Of a stretch of 64,000 bases of DNA, positions 1-13,490 are shown piece by piece. The notes beneath the pieces were generated by a model. It was not told where the DNA came from. It did not search any database and saw only the letters and a program-made list of their open reading frames with translations. Origin of the DNA: Helopsaltes ochotensis (Eukaryota > Chordata > Aves > Passeriformes > Locustellidae); assembly GCA_013400155.1 (NCBI GenBank), contig VXBM01000868.1, forward strand, positions 159,198 through 223,197, read 5' to 3'. The position numbers and the translations under genes are program-made. Positions within the stretch are counted from its first letter, which is position 1. Each line of letters opens with the position of its first letter.

Positions 1-2219
1 ATAATTATTTCAACCTTCAGGCCATCAGGCGCTCATTTTTGATCATGGATATGTAAGATTTTTTTTCTTGTTTTTTTTTCTTTTTGCTTCCCAGGCTTGC
101 CAACTGGATATCAGTAGAAGGGTAAAATAAGCAAAAATGTTAAGCATTCTAAGAGAAATTGAGATGCTGGACTGCAGGCTAGCTTTTGTACTAGTTATGC
201 AAGCCTTATTATTGTTTAACATGATTTAGGACACATGGAAAATACTGACAGAAATATTTGAAATTACCTGAATCTTCCATTAAGGCATTGTTACAATTAA
301 AAAAATTAGCTTTGACTTTATAATACTGCTGTATCAAACAGTAGTTTTGTTCCAATATCCTCTAACCCCCTAACATTATTTGCACACCATGAATCCACAC
401 TTCTTAAAGAAACTCATAGGAATTACAGTGATTTTTCACATCTCCACCTAACACAAGTTGAATTAAACACATTTGTTTTGTAACTACTCTACGGTAATGT
501 AATTTTTGAAGAATACTAATTTCAAGAGTTGCACTATTAAAACTGAATCTGCATTGCAACCTGTATAATGTACCAATTATATACCAAATCTGTCTGATTG
601 GAATTTGGGAATTGGTGTATGCCAGATGTTAAACATACCCACAAAGTACAAAACTGTCATGCTATTTAAATAAGACACAAACCCAGTTTTATTTGCCACT
701 AACATTCTCTGCATAACATTTTAATATATGACCTTTATTTTAGATCAGTGTTATTTTCCACTTGATTAAAATATCTATGGATATCTACAACAATCAGCAC
801 CAGATAAAAAGGGAAAATTTTATTTTGGAAACACTGCTTAATTACATTGTTAATCATTTATATCACTTATGTGCTGCTACACTCATTTTACGGGTGTATG
901 ATCAAAATTTTTGCACCTAAGTGATCAAACACAACAAAACAGTAGACTGATCTAAAATGTATGCCAGGCTGCATTTATTTGTCTCATATGCAATATTTAA
1001 AGAAAAAAAACACCACAAGCAATAGTAGGCTAAATCTATCAAACATTTCTATGAAACAGATTTACAACCAGGAATGTCTCTCCTGGGTTTTATACTACTT
1101 CAAAATAAGTTTGAAACTAAAAAGCTAAATACTTACATATTCCAAAAAACAGTATTTTGCTGTATAGGAAACTGATAAACCAGAGTGGCTGGTTTTGTAC
1201 CAGAGTGGAAAAAAAAAAAAGCACTGGAAATGTTTCTTCTAAAAAGTCAGTGGGGCATTTTTGCTTTATTTTGCTTGCTCTTGCAATTAGGTCTGCAATG
1301 ACAGGCCATAGCTAAAGAGACAGCACTTTGGAAGGTACAATTTTGCATGCAAATACTGGATTGTATGATACTTTTTTTCCTTACTTTTCTATTTTTCTAA
1401 GAAACCAAACAAAATATAACAACTGTGCAAAAGAGAAATATGTAACAGTCTCCTTAGACAAAGGTGCAAACAAAATACATTGTCTGTGATAATTGTACCT
1501 ATATTAACAGAAATATTTGGAAAGACAAAATACATTTGGAACATTTTTCCTTAATGTATTTAAAATCCAATTTTTTAAAGTAAAATTTCTCATATTATTT
1601 CAAGAACTGTATCAAAGAACATGAGCTAGATTTTGGAGATACTGTATTTGACGGTTTCTGCAATTGCTCCAGTGTGCATTCATTTTCCTTCATTAAACAG
1701 CAGGAATCAAAATTAATGCCACTCCGGGGCAAACTAAACTTTCATATTTTCAGTTTTGTAAAACATTAATTTCATAAAAGTATGAACTCCCCATATCTGA
1801 GCACAAGCCACTTTTCAACTCCAAAAGCCTGTTATGCCTTTTGCACTCCTTGGATTTCATACTGCTTTAGAAATGTCACTGAGAAAGGGAATGTTCTTTG
1901 AAAAATGGATATTTTTAAGAATCTGCAGCACTAGTGAACATCAAAGCAGTTCACTCCAGGTTGAGAATGGGCATTTATATGCATTACCTACAAAACTCAC
2001 AAAGAAGTAGCAGTGATGTCTAGTAATGGAAGAAATAAGAAAGGTTGAGATCCCCAAATGCCTTCACTGCAATAGGAAAACTAAGCCCTAGCTAGCATTA
2101 TGTAATAAAATAATAAATTAAAAGAAAAATTATTTCACACCATTTTGTGTCCTTTCTATTACCAGCAGCATTGAAAGGCAGGTCTTCACATTAGCGACTG
2201 ACTGTGGCAAGGCAGCTTT
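1..2219. other. AT-rich intronic DNA, nothing recognised
   Basis: No repeat family, exon or RNA gene recognised on either strand. Only short A or T runs are present. Confidence 0.6.
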
Positions 2220-2475
2220 TCAGAGAATGGGGGAAATCATTTTGGGCATAGATGCAACCTTGCCCATCCCAACAGCTTTCTCAGATCTGCTTTTCTTTGC
2301 CGTTCTCCTCTTTATCACAGCCTGCACAGTCCCACGTTTTCTGCTAGTCCAATATGGCATAACCAGCAGTTGCTGCTTTTCACTCCTTTCCAAGTGGGCA
2401 CTATCCCGAGAAGCACGGATAGCGCTAAAGACAGTTTCCACGTCCTCAGCGCTGGCTCTTGGGAATGATGAGCAG
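2220..2475 (-). other. Unidentified GC-raised open frame, possible terminal exon or old relic
   Basis: The minus strand is open from about 2475 to a stop near 2220, with several CpGs in an otherwise CpG-poor area. It includes the segments ASAEDVETVFSAIRASRDSA and LVMPYWTSRKRGTVQ, then a lysine/arginine-rich stretch ending KMISPIL-stop. An acceptor-like CATCATTCCCAAG lies at its 5' end. I do not recognise the protein. It does not resemble the C-terminus of the ARB2 family as I recall it. The opposite strand is also open for 142 codons, so this may be chance or old repeat DNA. Confidence 0.15.
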
Positions 2476-2591
2476 TCAGCATGGAAAATTATTCACAGAC
2501 CTTTGCAAGCAGCGTGTTTAAGTAGAGCTGTGAGTATGATGGGAACAGAGAAACTTTTGAATGTTCTGCCCACCAGAAGACAGCTGGCTCA

Positions 2592-2709
2592 CGATTATCA
2601 TTCCTCCTATTCTACAGATGGAAAAGATGAAGCTTTAGAGAATTACCTTTACTAGAATTGTATGACAGAGGTCTGAACACAGTCCAGATCTCCCAACCCT
2701 GTTCTTTAA
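2592..2709 (+). mobile_element. MIR-like SINE relic
   Basis: The stretch follows the MIR core and 3' half with heavy divergence. TTATCATTCCTCCTATTCTACAGATGG parallels the core 'cccattttacagatgagg', GCTTTAGAGAATTA parallels 'gctcagagaggtta', and CTGAACACAGTCCAGATCT with CTGTTCTTTA parallels the 3' part. MIRs are ancient CORE-SINEs that survive as relics in bird genomes. The match is by eye. Confidence 0.5.
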
Positions 2710-2712
2710 GTA

Positions 2713-4763
2713 ACTACTTGGAGAATATGAACAAGACAAGTAGGAAGGTATAATTGCATTTTCCTGTCAATAAATCTAAAAGTCACCTGCCAATAGGCAG
2801 ACTGCATAAAATGTTTATGGTACAAAAAGGATCTAGTGGTACTGTAAATGAATAAGACTTGTATACTGTACTCTATTATAGAAATTCTGAAGTTCAGTAT
2901 AGGAAAAAAAAGAAGGGTGACTGATCATTCTGTGCCACTTGGGAAAGATGGGCAGAACTCACAAGCAATAATTCAGCCACATTTGACTTAAAACTTTTGA
3001 TATTGACATATTCAAGCAAACAGCATGGAAATAATGAGCTAAGAGAAAGCAAGGATGTAAGTTCTATGGAAATATGCATCTTAGTATGCAGTATGAAAGA
3101 GCACCCTCTGTTGTTTCTGGTTAACAGAAGCAAGTCTCCCGATACCTCAAACCAGTATTTCACTTACAGAGACTGAGAGAAATCATCAGTACTGACACAC
3201 AGATATCTGCAAACACTTTCCAGGGAGTTCAGGCACAGCAGTTTGTTTGGGAAGGATCATTATGCATCCTGGGAGTTACTGAGTTACGGAAGGAAGAATG
3301 TTGTTTCCTAGCAAATTCTCACTGTCTGGACTAGAATCTTTCTTACAACAAAACATTAATTTCTGTATGTGAAATTAGAAAAAAAATCCTATGAAGATCC
3401 GAAGCTGATGGTTGATTTTTATTTATGATTTTTATAAGACAAGAGGTTCAGATAAGGGCAGACATCATCAATAAATACAGGAGTTGCCAATACTATTTAA
3501 ATCAAAGTACAAAATATCTGATAACAGATGAGCTATTCCAATCAGTTAAAGAGATGTGGCTGCATTCAGAAGATCTTGAATTTATCAATGGGAACAGTCG
3601 AGCTCTTAAGAACATGCAACTGGAAATCTGTTTTCCTTATGTAGAGCTAAAAGTCTCACAAAAATTTCAAGTTTTTGTTAATTTATTTCCTCCAACCAGA
3701 AATTACTGATTATCTCAGGGACCAAGAAGTTATAGAGATTATGATCCTCATGATTTACTTCCAGTGGTATACCAGTGGTGATGTAACAAAATGAAAATAA
3801 ATTGTGACGTTACAGTGAAAAAAGGAGGATGAATGAGGTACCTTAAGCACTGATGGTACTGCTCAGAGTAGAATATGAACAGAATTTAAAAATGCACTTT
3901 CCCTTTAGGGTCCATACCTTACTATCTTTCAAAATTACACCATTAGCAAAGAGAACAAAATGAGAACATTAGAAAGAGCTGATAAAGTTTAGACAGATTA
4001 TATGGAATATTATACTGCAAAGGTATAAAGTCTGTATTTTATTTCAGTCTCTCTGAAGAAATATACTGCTCAGTTTCTGGAAAAACCTAATCTCAATTTG
4101 ACCAATTGACCTAATGTCAAATCCTCCATGATGCATTTTGCAGTTTTTATGAAAAATTGTGAAATTCTGTAAATATGGAAAACCACATTACATCTACATT
4201 CAGAAACATGCAGCTTAACAGTCAACACTTATATGATTAAACTTTCCTTTACATAATGTATGGGGAAGAAAAGTAAAATTGCAAAGAAAAAGTGCTTCTT
4301 CCTGCAGATATCAAAGATACTAAAGCAAAGAATTCCTCTAACGCATCTTCAGTTGATTGAAAAAGACTTTTTTCACTGGAGGTAGTATGAAAAGTCTCAA
4401 GTACAAGAACATTTAACAATCCTACCTTGATAGATGTGCTTTTTACAAATGACAATGTACAGTCTTGGTTCAGATTTCTGAATATTGAAGACCAAATTTG
4501 AAAAGGACATAGAGGAGTAACTATAATAATAATAATAACACTAATAATGGGTTTTCCTTTTAATAGTTACTTTTTCCAGTCAAATATTTCTAGAAAATTC
4601 TGTCCACAAACAGTATTAAAGATATATTTTGCACAGTAAATACTAAAAACCACAGAAATAAAAATTTTCAAATAGTAATATCTGAATTGTTGTAGCAAGA
4701 TTAACGTTGGCCCCCATGGGGCACTATACTGTAACAGTAAATTACAACAGTCTGTAATGCAAG
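2713..4763. other. AT-rich intronic DNA
   Basis: No recognisable element. A 94-codon plus-strand frame at 3425-3709 is open, but it has no family resemblance and lies in AT-rich DNA, so I do not call it a gene. A short TAA run lies near 4.53 kb. Confidence 0.5.
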
Positions 4764-5593
4764 CTGGGAACGAGTGTTGATCTGCTGGAGGGTAGGAGGG
4801 CTCTGGAGGGACCTGGACAGGCTGGACAGATGGGTGAAATCCAATGATAGGAGGCTTAACAAGACCAAGTGTGAGGTCCTGCACTTTGGCCACCACAACC
4901 TCCTGCAGTGCTACAGGCTGGGGACAGAGTGGCTGGATAGTGCCCAGGCAGAAGGGGACAGTGCCAGACTCAACATGAGCCAGCAGCGTGGCTGGGTGGC
5001 CAAGAAGGCCAATGGCATCCTGGCCTGGATCAGGAATGGTGTGGGCAGCAGGAGCAGGGAGGTCACTCTTCCCCTGTACTGGCACTGGTGAGGCCACACC
5101 TCGAGTGCTGTGTCCAGCTCTGGGCCCTCAGCTCAGGAAGGATGTTGAGGTGCTGGAGCATGGCCAGAAAATAGCAACAGAGTTGGTGAGGGGTCTGGAG
5201 CACAAGTCCTGTGAGGAGCAGCTGAGGGAACTGCAGGTGTTTAGCCTGGAGAAAAGGAGGGTCAGGAAGAACCTTATCACTCTCTACAACGAGGAGGGTG
5301 TAGCCAGGTGAAGGTCAGTCTCTTCTCCAGGCAACCACTGACTGGACACACTCTTAGGCTGCACTGGGTGGGGTGTGGTTAGGCTGGACATTAGGAAGAA
5401 TTTCTTCACAGAGAGGTGATGGGGCACTGGAATGGGCTGGTCAGGAAGGTGGTGGAGTCACCGTCCCTGAAGGTGTTTAAGGAAAGACTGGATGTGGCCC
5501 TCAGTGCCATGATCTAGTTGACAGGGTGGTGTTAGGTCACATTTTGGACATTAGCTTAAATGTCTTTTCCAATCCAGCTGATCCTAAGACTCT
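4764..5593 (+). mobile_element. CR1 LINE, 3' portion
   Basis: The sequence reads as the end of CR1 ORF2 plus the 3' UTR. It opens with GATCTGCTGGAGGGTAGGAGGG and GGACCTGGACAGGCTGGACAG. The broken ORF2 tail includes TKCEVLHFGHHN and LNMSQQRGWVAKKANGILA. The UTR signature GGCTGGACATTAGGAAGAATTTCTTCACAGAG follows, and the copy ends near CCAATCCAGCTGATCCTAAGACTCT, a worn form of the CR1 3' end. It is 5'-truncated, as most CR1 copies are, and carries frameshifts and small deletions. It lies antisense to the host gene. The long minus-strand frame at 4567-5097 is a shadow of this element. Confidence 0.93.
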
Positions 5594-8500
5594 CAAACTA
5601 CTAGAAAACACAATATGTTTTCGGTACTACTATTCAGAAAATAAATTTTAAATAATTCTATGCATGCCAGGAAAGGTCCATCAAACTACAGCATCTAACA
5701 ACAGAAACAATTATGAGTGCTTAAATAGGAGCTAATATTTCTACCATTTTTTTCATCATGTTGTATATAACATCCAGCTTAACTCAAACTGCAAGAGACT
5801 GGAGAAAAACATATTCCTCCCTTTCCCGCCTCCTTTTTCTAATAGTTTTTTTCTATGGTTTGACATCTCTGTATGCTATGCATAATTCATTTCTCTGACT
5901 TCCTTCGTAAATATTCAGGCTCCAATGTAACAGGTATGTAGGCAAATGCATAACTTTATACATAAAATTATGTGCAGAGAAATAACGCAGCATTTGAATA
6001 CTTGCATGATCAGATTCACTGAGATTTTGAAGACATGGGGAAAAATCACATTCATTAGAAAATAAACTAGAGAGCCACTAAAACCAGTGAGCACAGTGTG
6101 ATGTTTTCTATAAACATCTACATGTTTCTTTGTAAACTGCCTGTAGCCCAAGCTGGTAGTCTCCCTTTAAATAAATGGAGTAAACTACATTAACCACTTA
6201 GGTGTGCAGCTTCATTAACTTCATAGCTATCTTAGTTACCTGTCCCTTTCCCCAAATTACACCTAAAAAATCCTGCATTGCACATTCATGCATTAGCTTC
6301 AGAATCAGCCATTGCATCTTCCAAAATGCCCTAAAGAAATATTGTTCTAGCTGGAAAAAAATGCCTGCATAGTGCACGTTCTCAATCCCCCTTTTGAAAT
6401 CATCCATTTTTACCATCAGCATTATAAATTACAAACTTATGGGACATGAAATCCTTTTAATTATTTGTCCCTTATTTTTGTCTGGCATTTCACAAACTTG
6501 TTCCACTCTTACCCTTCCTGCAGCACAGCTAAAATCACCTATTTTTCCCAGTTAAAAATGGGAGAGACAATTTGATGTGTAAAGACTTTTTAATGTATGT
6601 TACTACTGCTAGGTTAGGTATTGGCTTGAAAATAGGTGTAAACGTGATGTACTCCTTTTCTGCTGCAGGAAACAATGACTCTAGCTGTGGCACAGCCTCA
6701 TAGGCTGCAATCACACTAAACTGTGCATGGACACCAGCTCAAGCTCTGGCATGTTGCCACATCCCCTACCTCACTGTCAATCCATGCTCTCCAAACAGAG
6801 CAAAGGCTTTCACAGCAGAATCTCAGACCATCCCCAGCAGGCAGCACACAGCAGGCAGCCTCTCACAGTTTTGGAGAACAGGAGAGGGAGGAAAAGGTTT
6901 ACCTGCACGCATAACAGTCATAGCATGCCATCTGCCCTCAGGGTTAGAGAACATGCTCTCGCTGTCTTTACTTCAAAAGTAAGACACACAGGGAGACTGC
7001 TTCATAAAACATGAACTGGTTGTGACCTGTTCATGCAGGAAAAGGAAACCTTAGACATGTGTTAAGGTATTACACCCAAGAGTAGGGTATCTCAGGTGAG
7101 GCTTTTCCCTCCACCCCTGTAGCTGTATGTGTTCTTGCCTGCAAGCACAGGAAACCAGAGGCTACTCTGATGCAGGCTCATACCAGTGTCTGACAGCTGA
7201 CACAAGCTTGCCCTGAAATTGTACTTTTGAGATACTAGTCAGAAAAATAGAAGCCAAATTGTCATTCATTAAAGAGCTGGCTAATTTTGGCCTGAGTATT
7301 TTCTTAAGCATACAGAAGACACGAATGTCCAGTTCCTCCATAAGGCATCATGGTCATAGTTTTGAAACAGGGTATTGTTACAATCTGGTTTGGAGTTCTG
7401 TAACAGTAAGTCAAAGCTCAAGGCAACACTGACATGAGCACAGCAAGCATAACATTATCGGGCCATGGGGAAAGATGAGTAGTTCTAACCCCAAATTGAT
7501 AACTGACAAAAATCCTAATAATGAAAAAATATTTAAATACTGTGCTCCCACTCTGAAAGCTGCATGAAAATATAAACACTTTCTTTGCATCCCTTAAGGA
7601 AATTTTCTGCATTTTCTGCCACGTGAAACATTCATGCGTCTATGTCATCAATAGAGTTTCAATACTTTCAACAACACATTTATTATGTGGCTCTATGCTG
7701 CGAGTTTGCAATAAAAAAAGTAAATTGAAAAGGAAAAATGAGACAGGGAGAAGATATTAAAAGCAGCATATGTTCTTCTTCAGTTTATGCACAAGTTTAA
7801 GACAATATTCATCTACAATGCAATTTTCATTGTATCAAGAAATATAAACTTTGCTATGACATAACTAGAAAACTGGTAACTACATTTGAAATTTATCATT
7901 TGAATCATTCTTAAAGACACTGTAATTGCAGTTCTTCTGAATACGAACTTCAAGCTTAGCAAGAAAAGTAGCATTAGCAGATTTGCTATACAAGAGTTTT
8001 AACAATTTCCTGCTTGACAATCTTGTATTTTACACCACTATTAATAGGAGAGATTCTCTATTTTTTCTGCTTTACATCACTAACTTCTTTTACTGGTAAA
8101 AATAACTTCTTATTAAGGGTAATGTTCTTTCAGATCCTGCTCTGGCATTAACATATCTGTATTTATTTTTGCACAGCTATGTCCTCTTCTTGCCAGGTGC
8201 AATTCAGTGAAGTCAACAAAGCTAACAAACCATGAACAACACTGACCCACTGCAGACCTGGTCACCTGAAGACAGTTCTCATTAGCAGGTTGGCATTAGC
8301 AACCAGTGTAGACCAATGCCAGGGCCTTGTAAAGGTGTCACTGCTGAGGATACAATATCCACCACTCTACACAAATTCAAGTGAACTGAACCTTCTGGCT
8401 AGATTTCATACGCAAGAAATCTACTTTGCCTACTTTTTGAGTGCTCTGAGACAATAGTGAAATCATGGTAAGGACAACCAGGAGATTTTCTACTGAACCA

Positions 8501-11500
8501 ACCTAACACTGATTTGGTGTACTTACCAGCTCTGCTTCTCTAGATGTAATTCAGATCCCAAAGAACTAATGCCCTGAACAGATTTCCACTAATTGATGAG
8601 AACCACTGTTATAATGATAAGGCCAAAGATGACTATTCCACCTTGTTTTCAAGGTTGTGGCTATTTGCCCAGTGCTCTGCAGTGAAGGGAGACAAGTAGG
8701 AAAGTAAAAAATACGCCAAGCTAGACAATGTGGAAATGCAAGAGAAGAAAATGGGAGGGCATAAAGTAACCATAAAGAATAGAGGTAAGAATAACAGACA
8801 GAGAATGCTAAGTGAATTAAAAAAGACCTCTGTAGAACATGTTTTTAAGATCTGGAGACAGAAAAACTCTGCACATTTCTGACCTTCATGTACTGATTTG
8901 TAACTGATTTTTGATATTGTTTTTCAAGAAACACACAGTTTAGGATGGTCTGGATTTGATTCTCCTTCCAACTGTGAAGAAAATAATTCCAAATGATTTT
9001 AAAAAGATTTGTGAACACACTACACCTATCAAAACCAGACAACAACACTACACCAGACCCAGCATAGAAAGATCAGCATTCACAAACACAGAACCTCTGA
9101 ATCAACAGTGCCTCTGACAAAATTTTACCTTTACCTCTGTAGCAGAGGTACAGAGCCTCTAAAAAACAAAGTAGCATTTTACTAAAAAATAAAAGAATTT
9201 AGTGAGTAAGTGTACAGAATCTTGCAAAAGGTAGCTGTGATATGTACACTTAGCACTGGGGGCCGTCAGCAGGCCAACTGTAAAAACAATAGTAATTATG
9301 CACAACAGCATTGCAGCAGAATTCTGGTAGGTGATTGCATGCTGCTTTCAACCTTACAAAGACAATGGTCAGCTGAATGTAGCACCCTGAGGCTTTCATT
9401 TAAAAAAATCAACTAAATTCACACTTTTTACAGAAAACCTACCCTGCTGCCACGCAATCAATGGACAGAACAGACCAAAGTACTTACACTTCTCTGGTAC
9501 TCCATGGAATTGCATTCATGTCGGTGTTTCATCATTTAAGATGAAACATTTAAGTTCCAACTAACAGATCTGATAAATTACCTTGGAGGTACATTTTAAA
9601 GTAAAAGATCCAAAATAATTCCTGTCTGCATTAATTTACAAGCCAACCTATATTACAAAATTAAAACATGAAAATAAACACTTTTGCTGGTGATACTTAA
9701 ACTTCCCTATATCTTATTTGGAAGTTTTTTCATTTTTCCTTCCTCTATTCTGAACTGAGGTCAGCAGCAAAAGGAGATACATAACAATAAATAGCCTTGA
9801 AAATGTGTATTATTGCATGCTTTGAATTTGTGACTAATTATGTATATAAATATCAAAGAACCCATTACATGCAAAGAAGCTTACAATCTGAGTACAGAGA
9901 TACTCAGTATGAGTGATGAGAAAAGATTCCTGAAAAGTCCTTTAACCCTGGTTTTCTTCATTTTGGAGATCTTTAATTGCAGGCAAGTATTTGCTGGAAG
10001 ATAACCCTTAGTGAAGGATGGGTATCACTTGCTTGGGAACTTGTATTCTGTGATACAAACTGAACTTTAAGGAAATGGAGGCAGGAAGAATTTACTTAGC
10101 AAAGCTCCATTTCTGACTCAGTTCAGGTATCTCAGCATCACTAAGGAAGCATACTGCTCATAAATCTAAGGTGAAACATTTTCAACATGATCTGAAACTT
10201 CCACATGGGGGAGAAGTACATGGGATATTAGAATCACAAATAAAATGTGGAGCAGATTTATGAAAATAACAAACAAATAAATAAATTTTTAAAAAGGGAA
10301 AAGAATTCCTCAGCTGAATTCCAACAGAGACATCTTACAATACCATACCATAAAAAAAAATTTTTTAAGAAAAAATCATGAGTTACCATTGTTACAAACT
10401 GGAAGAAGTTATTGATCATATTAACAGAATCAAAGATGTAAAATCCTGAATTGGCCATACATGTAAACACTGAAGAAATGAGACAAATAGTACAACAGAA
10501 TCTACTGGTCCTTCAGATTCAGATCTCTATGAAGAAAAATGTAAAAAAAATGGTATTATCATCATAAAAATAACACTGAATAAATTTTCCTGTGGGAAAA
10601 TAGGTCAAAGACCATACATTTAATAAGAGAAGCAAATGTAAAAGGCAATAAGAGATTATATCACTTGCTAAACTTATATTAAGTTTGCTCAATAATAGCA
10701 TACATTTGCAGAATAACAATGGCAGAAGTGGGAAATAAGAAAAGCTTGGGGAACCACAGGTTATAGCCCTTTCTTATACTCAGGTCTGCAATTTTCCCTA
10801 TCATTTTCAATATCATTTCAGTAAGATACTGAAATAACAGAGGATTAGGAAAAAAACACACATAAAAAAATTAAATGCTGAATGCCAGCATAATTTAGCC
10901 TCAGCTATGGTACTAGTAAGAAATAGCCATGCAGGGAAACCTGTAAAATCTAAGCACATGGCAAGAAAGAGAAATACTGGAATGACAGGAAAATATGACT
11001 ACGAATAGTCAGATTAAATGAAAAAAGGGAAAATGCATGCCGCATATCAGCAAAATCTTTCTGACAGTGAAATTGTGGAATGATTTTTCAACAAACTAGA
11101 AGAAACACTTGGTGGCATAATGAAGGGAACAATGCTGGACTAGCAGGGAGGCAGACCAAAAGATCTAAAATGTATTTTCTCCATCTAATTCTAACAGACT
11201 ATTAAAGGAGACAATCAATAGCCAGGGAGGTAAGTTATTTTGATAAGCTCCATGGTTTTCATTCTTTCAGAGGAAGGACCATGGTTGAAGTCGGGAGGGA
11301 AAAAAAAAGGGAAACACCAAGCTGTGTGCTTTCTTACAGTTACTGTTTCCCATTGTGGATGTTACCATTATCTTTACATATGAAGAGAGATTGAAATGAT
11401 CTAGAGAGATCCCCTATACTACAACACTGTGATAAAGAAGAACTTAAAAGAAAGACTACACGGTCTGGCACCAAATTAAATGGGGAAGAACAGAGCCATG

Positions 11501-12620
11501 TTTCCTGGGGGAAAGAGACAGAAGATTATGAGGTTAGTCACACTATTAGTGAGGCCAATAATGCCACTTAAAAGAAAAGTAAGTGTGATATATAACTAAA
11601 TTTTTCACAGCATTTCAGTTTGGCAGAAAGGCATACTGCTGTACTGAAGTTATAGAGCAACTGCACAATTCCATCAGGTGGAAGGGATTCACCTACTTGG
11701 ACAGCTTTTTTTTCAACAATTCAGTATAACATCCAAACAATAGATGAAATTCAAGTGTAAAATGTAACTGTTGTACATAAAATAAGCAAAACCAGTATTT
11801 AATACTTATTGCAAAGAACAATAAAATATCAGCATATACTTGTATTTAAACATTCTATTACTCATATATATTCCACTAATTTTTTTTCCCACAGGCAGAG
11901 CCCTAACAATTTAGACTGAAAGGTTCAGAAAACAGCAGGTTTTTTTTTTTTTTTTATTACAGATGTTCTTAGTGCAATTAATATAATCAGCTGCTTCAGG
12001 AATAGCATTAAGATGCATGAGCTACTGGTAAATCACAGGCTGGCTAAAATATTGCCTACCAAAAGATACAGGAAAACAAGCATGGTCAAATAGCTTATGA
12101 ACAGAACAACTGAAAACCAACTCCTAAATTGTAAACTAGTTGTGCCACTAAATTATATCTGTATTTCCATCAGATTGCAAGCCTGTTGTGTCTCAATATC
12201 TGTAGTTATGAAAGGAGAATACGCAGTATTCATCTGTTTAGTTTTAGAAGATTTGACTGGAAACCCTTTGGGTCACGTAATGGGTCTCTCATCCTACTCT
12301 TCTACAGACTGAGCAAATGACAACACAGAAAAAATTTACTAATTACAATTCTGCAAAAAGAAAAAATATTTAGGCACTAGTTACATGTCTACATCTAACA
12401 CAATACTATTGAACTGAACATCAATTTTCTTTATTGTTTTTGTTTCACATTAGTAAACCAAAAATTAATGAAGGAACATATTGACTTCCTGAACTCTTAT
12501 AAATGCTTTGTAAGGGTTAAGCAAATTCTGGTACAAAGAGTACCAATTTCAAGACACTGAACATTATGTGAGCAGACAGGCTCAAAAAACTAGTTTCTTA
12601 AAAACCTGCAACGAAATAAG
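5594..12620. other. AT-rich intronic DNA with a GC-raised patch near 6.7-7.2 kb
   Basis: Mostly AT-rich and featureless. At about 6660-7200 the composition rises and the plus strand is open for 95 codons, but I recognise neither a protein nor a repeat family. Poly-T at 11939-11956 is the only other obvious feature. Confidence 0.45.
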
Positions 12621-12623
12621 TTT

Positions 12624-12710
12624 GGGGGGGGGTGGAGGGGAAGAGAGGGGAGGAGGGGGAGGAGAGGGGAGGCAGAGTGGGGCAGGGGAAAGCGGAAAGG
12701 GGAAAAGAGA
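12624..12710 (+). repeat. G-rich polypurine tract with quadruplex potential
   Basis: An almost pure purine strand containing a run of nine G and about seven further runs of three to five G, separated by one to seven bases. This satisfies the G-quadruplex pattern many times over on the plus strand. Because the host gene is transcribed from the minus strand, the G-rich strand is the non-template strand's complement, so the transcript would be C-rich here. Confidence 0.9.
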
Positions 12711-12960
12711 ATTTCCTGTGAGAACTGTGAAGCTGTTCCACAATACCTTCTAAAGCGCCTCAGCCAGGATTAATTTTGCTGTATGTCTACAAAACGTGAA
12801 GTTTTACAGACATACATGTAGTACCTTGACTACAAGTACCCTTACAAAGGTGACATATATCCACACCTCATCATGCTAGGAAAAGAAAGACCCCTCTCTT
12901 GACTCTTGGCATAGTTCAACACTCATTTTTGACAGCTATGGGAGAAGGGCTGTTTTGTGG

Positions 12961-13002
12961 ACGGCCATCCCTTTAATGTCTTGAAGAACCACAGTTGTAG
13001 CA
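12961..13002 (-). other. CCHC zinc-knuckle-like remnant (doubtful)
   Basis: The minus strand reads CYNCGSSRH, a stop, then RDGR. The C-x2-C-x4-H spacing matches a retroelement CCHC knuckle, with the fourth ligand now a CGT (Arg) codon in place of TGT. A nine-residue match could be chance, and in Ty3/Gypsy order a knuckle should lie upstream of the RT at 13.5-14.1 kb, not downstream. Confidence 0.15.
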
Positions 13003-13490
13003 CATAACTTTCCTACTTCATGCACAGATTAGTACAAATTCCGCCGTAACTGGCAACTGCCTCTGGGCAACACCTGTACCATTCAAACAATCACATGCTA
13101 GCCTGAACTTGGCATAAGAAGTAGCCCCTATCATAGGCACATTTCATAGGAGTCTGCAGGCTTGCTTTTCTTCATGCTTCACAGACTTCCCATTTTGGCA
13201 TGTTTCTGAAGAAAGTCAAAGAGAAAGCACATACTGGAGTATGCCTTAAAGTTTAGATGGAAAGGTTCACCTTCCAACTCGTAACAGATGGAGACAATGC
13301 ATAACCCACTGCATGATTCATTTAAAGACTCTATCACTAGGCAACTTAGACTTCCAATAATCAAACTAGAATCTCAGAGAGGCTGGGAAGGATATGAACA
13401 GTTGGCTCTTTCCTAGACAACAGTGCTAGAGTCCACAAACAAGGTCAACAATAAAAGAGGCTTTGGAAAGAGTACCAGTAAGTCAATTAA

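Noticed and set aside
2227..2655. 142-codon plus-strand frame
   Set aside because: It runs into the MIR-like relic and opposes another open frame. By rough estimate a run of this length is expected about once in two windows by chance.
3425..3709. 94-codon plus-strand frame that looks faintly protein-like
   Set aside because: No recognisable family or conserved motif, and its codons match the AT-rich background.
4567..5097. 176-codon minus-strand frame
   Set aside because: It is the antisense of the CR1 at 4764-5593 running on into flanking AT-rich DNA. No protein family is recognisable.
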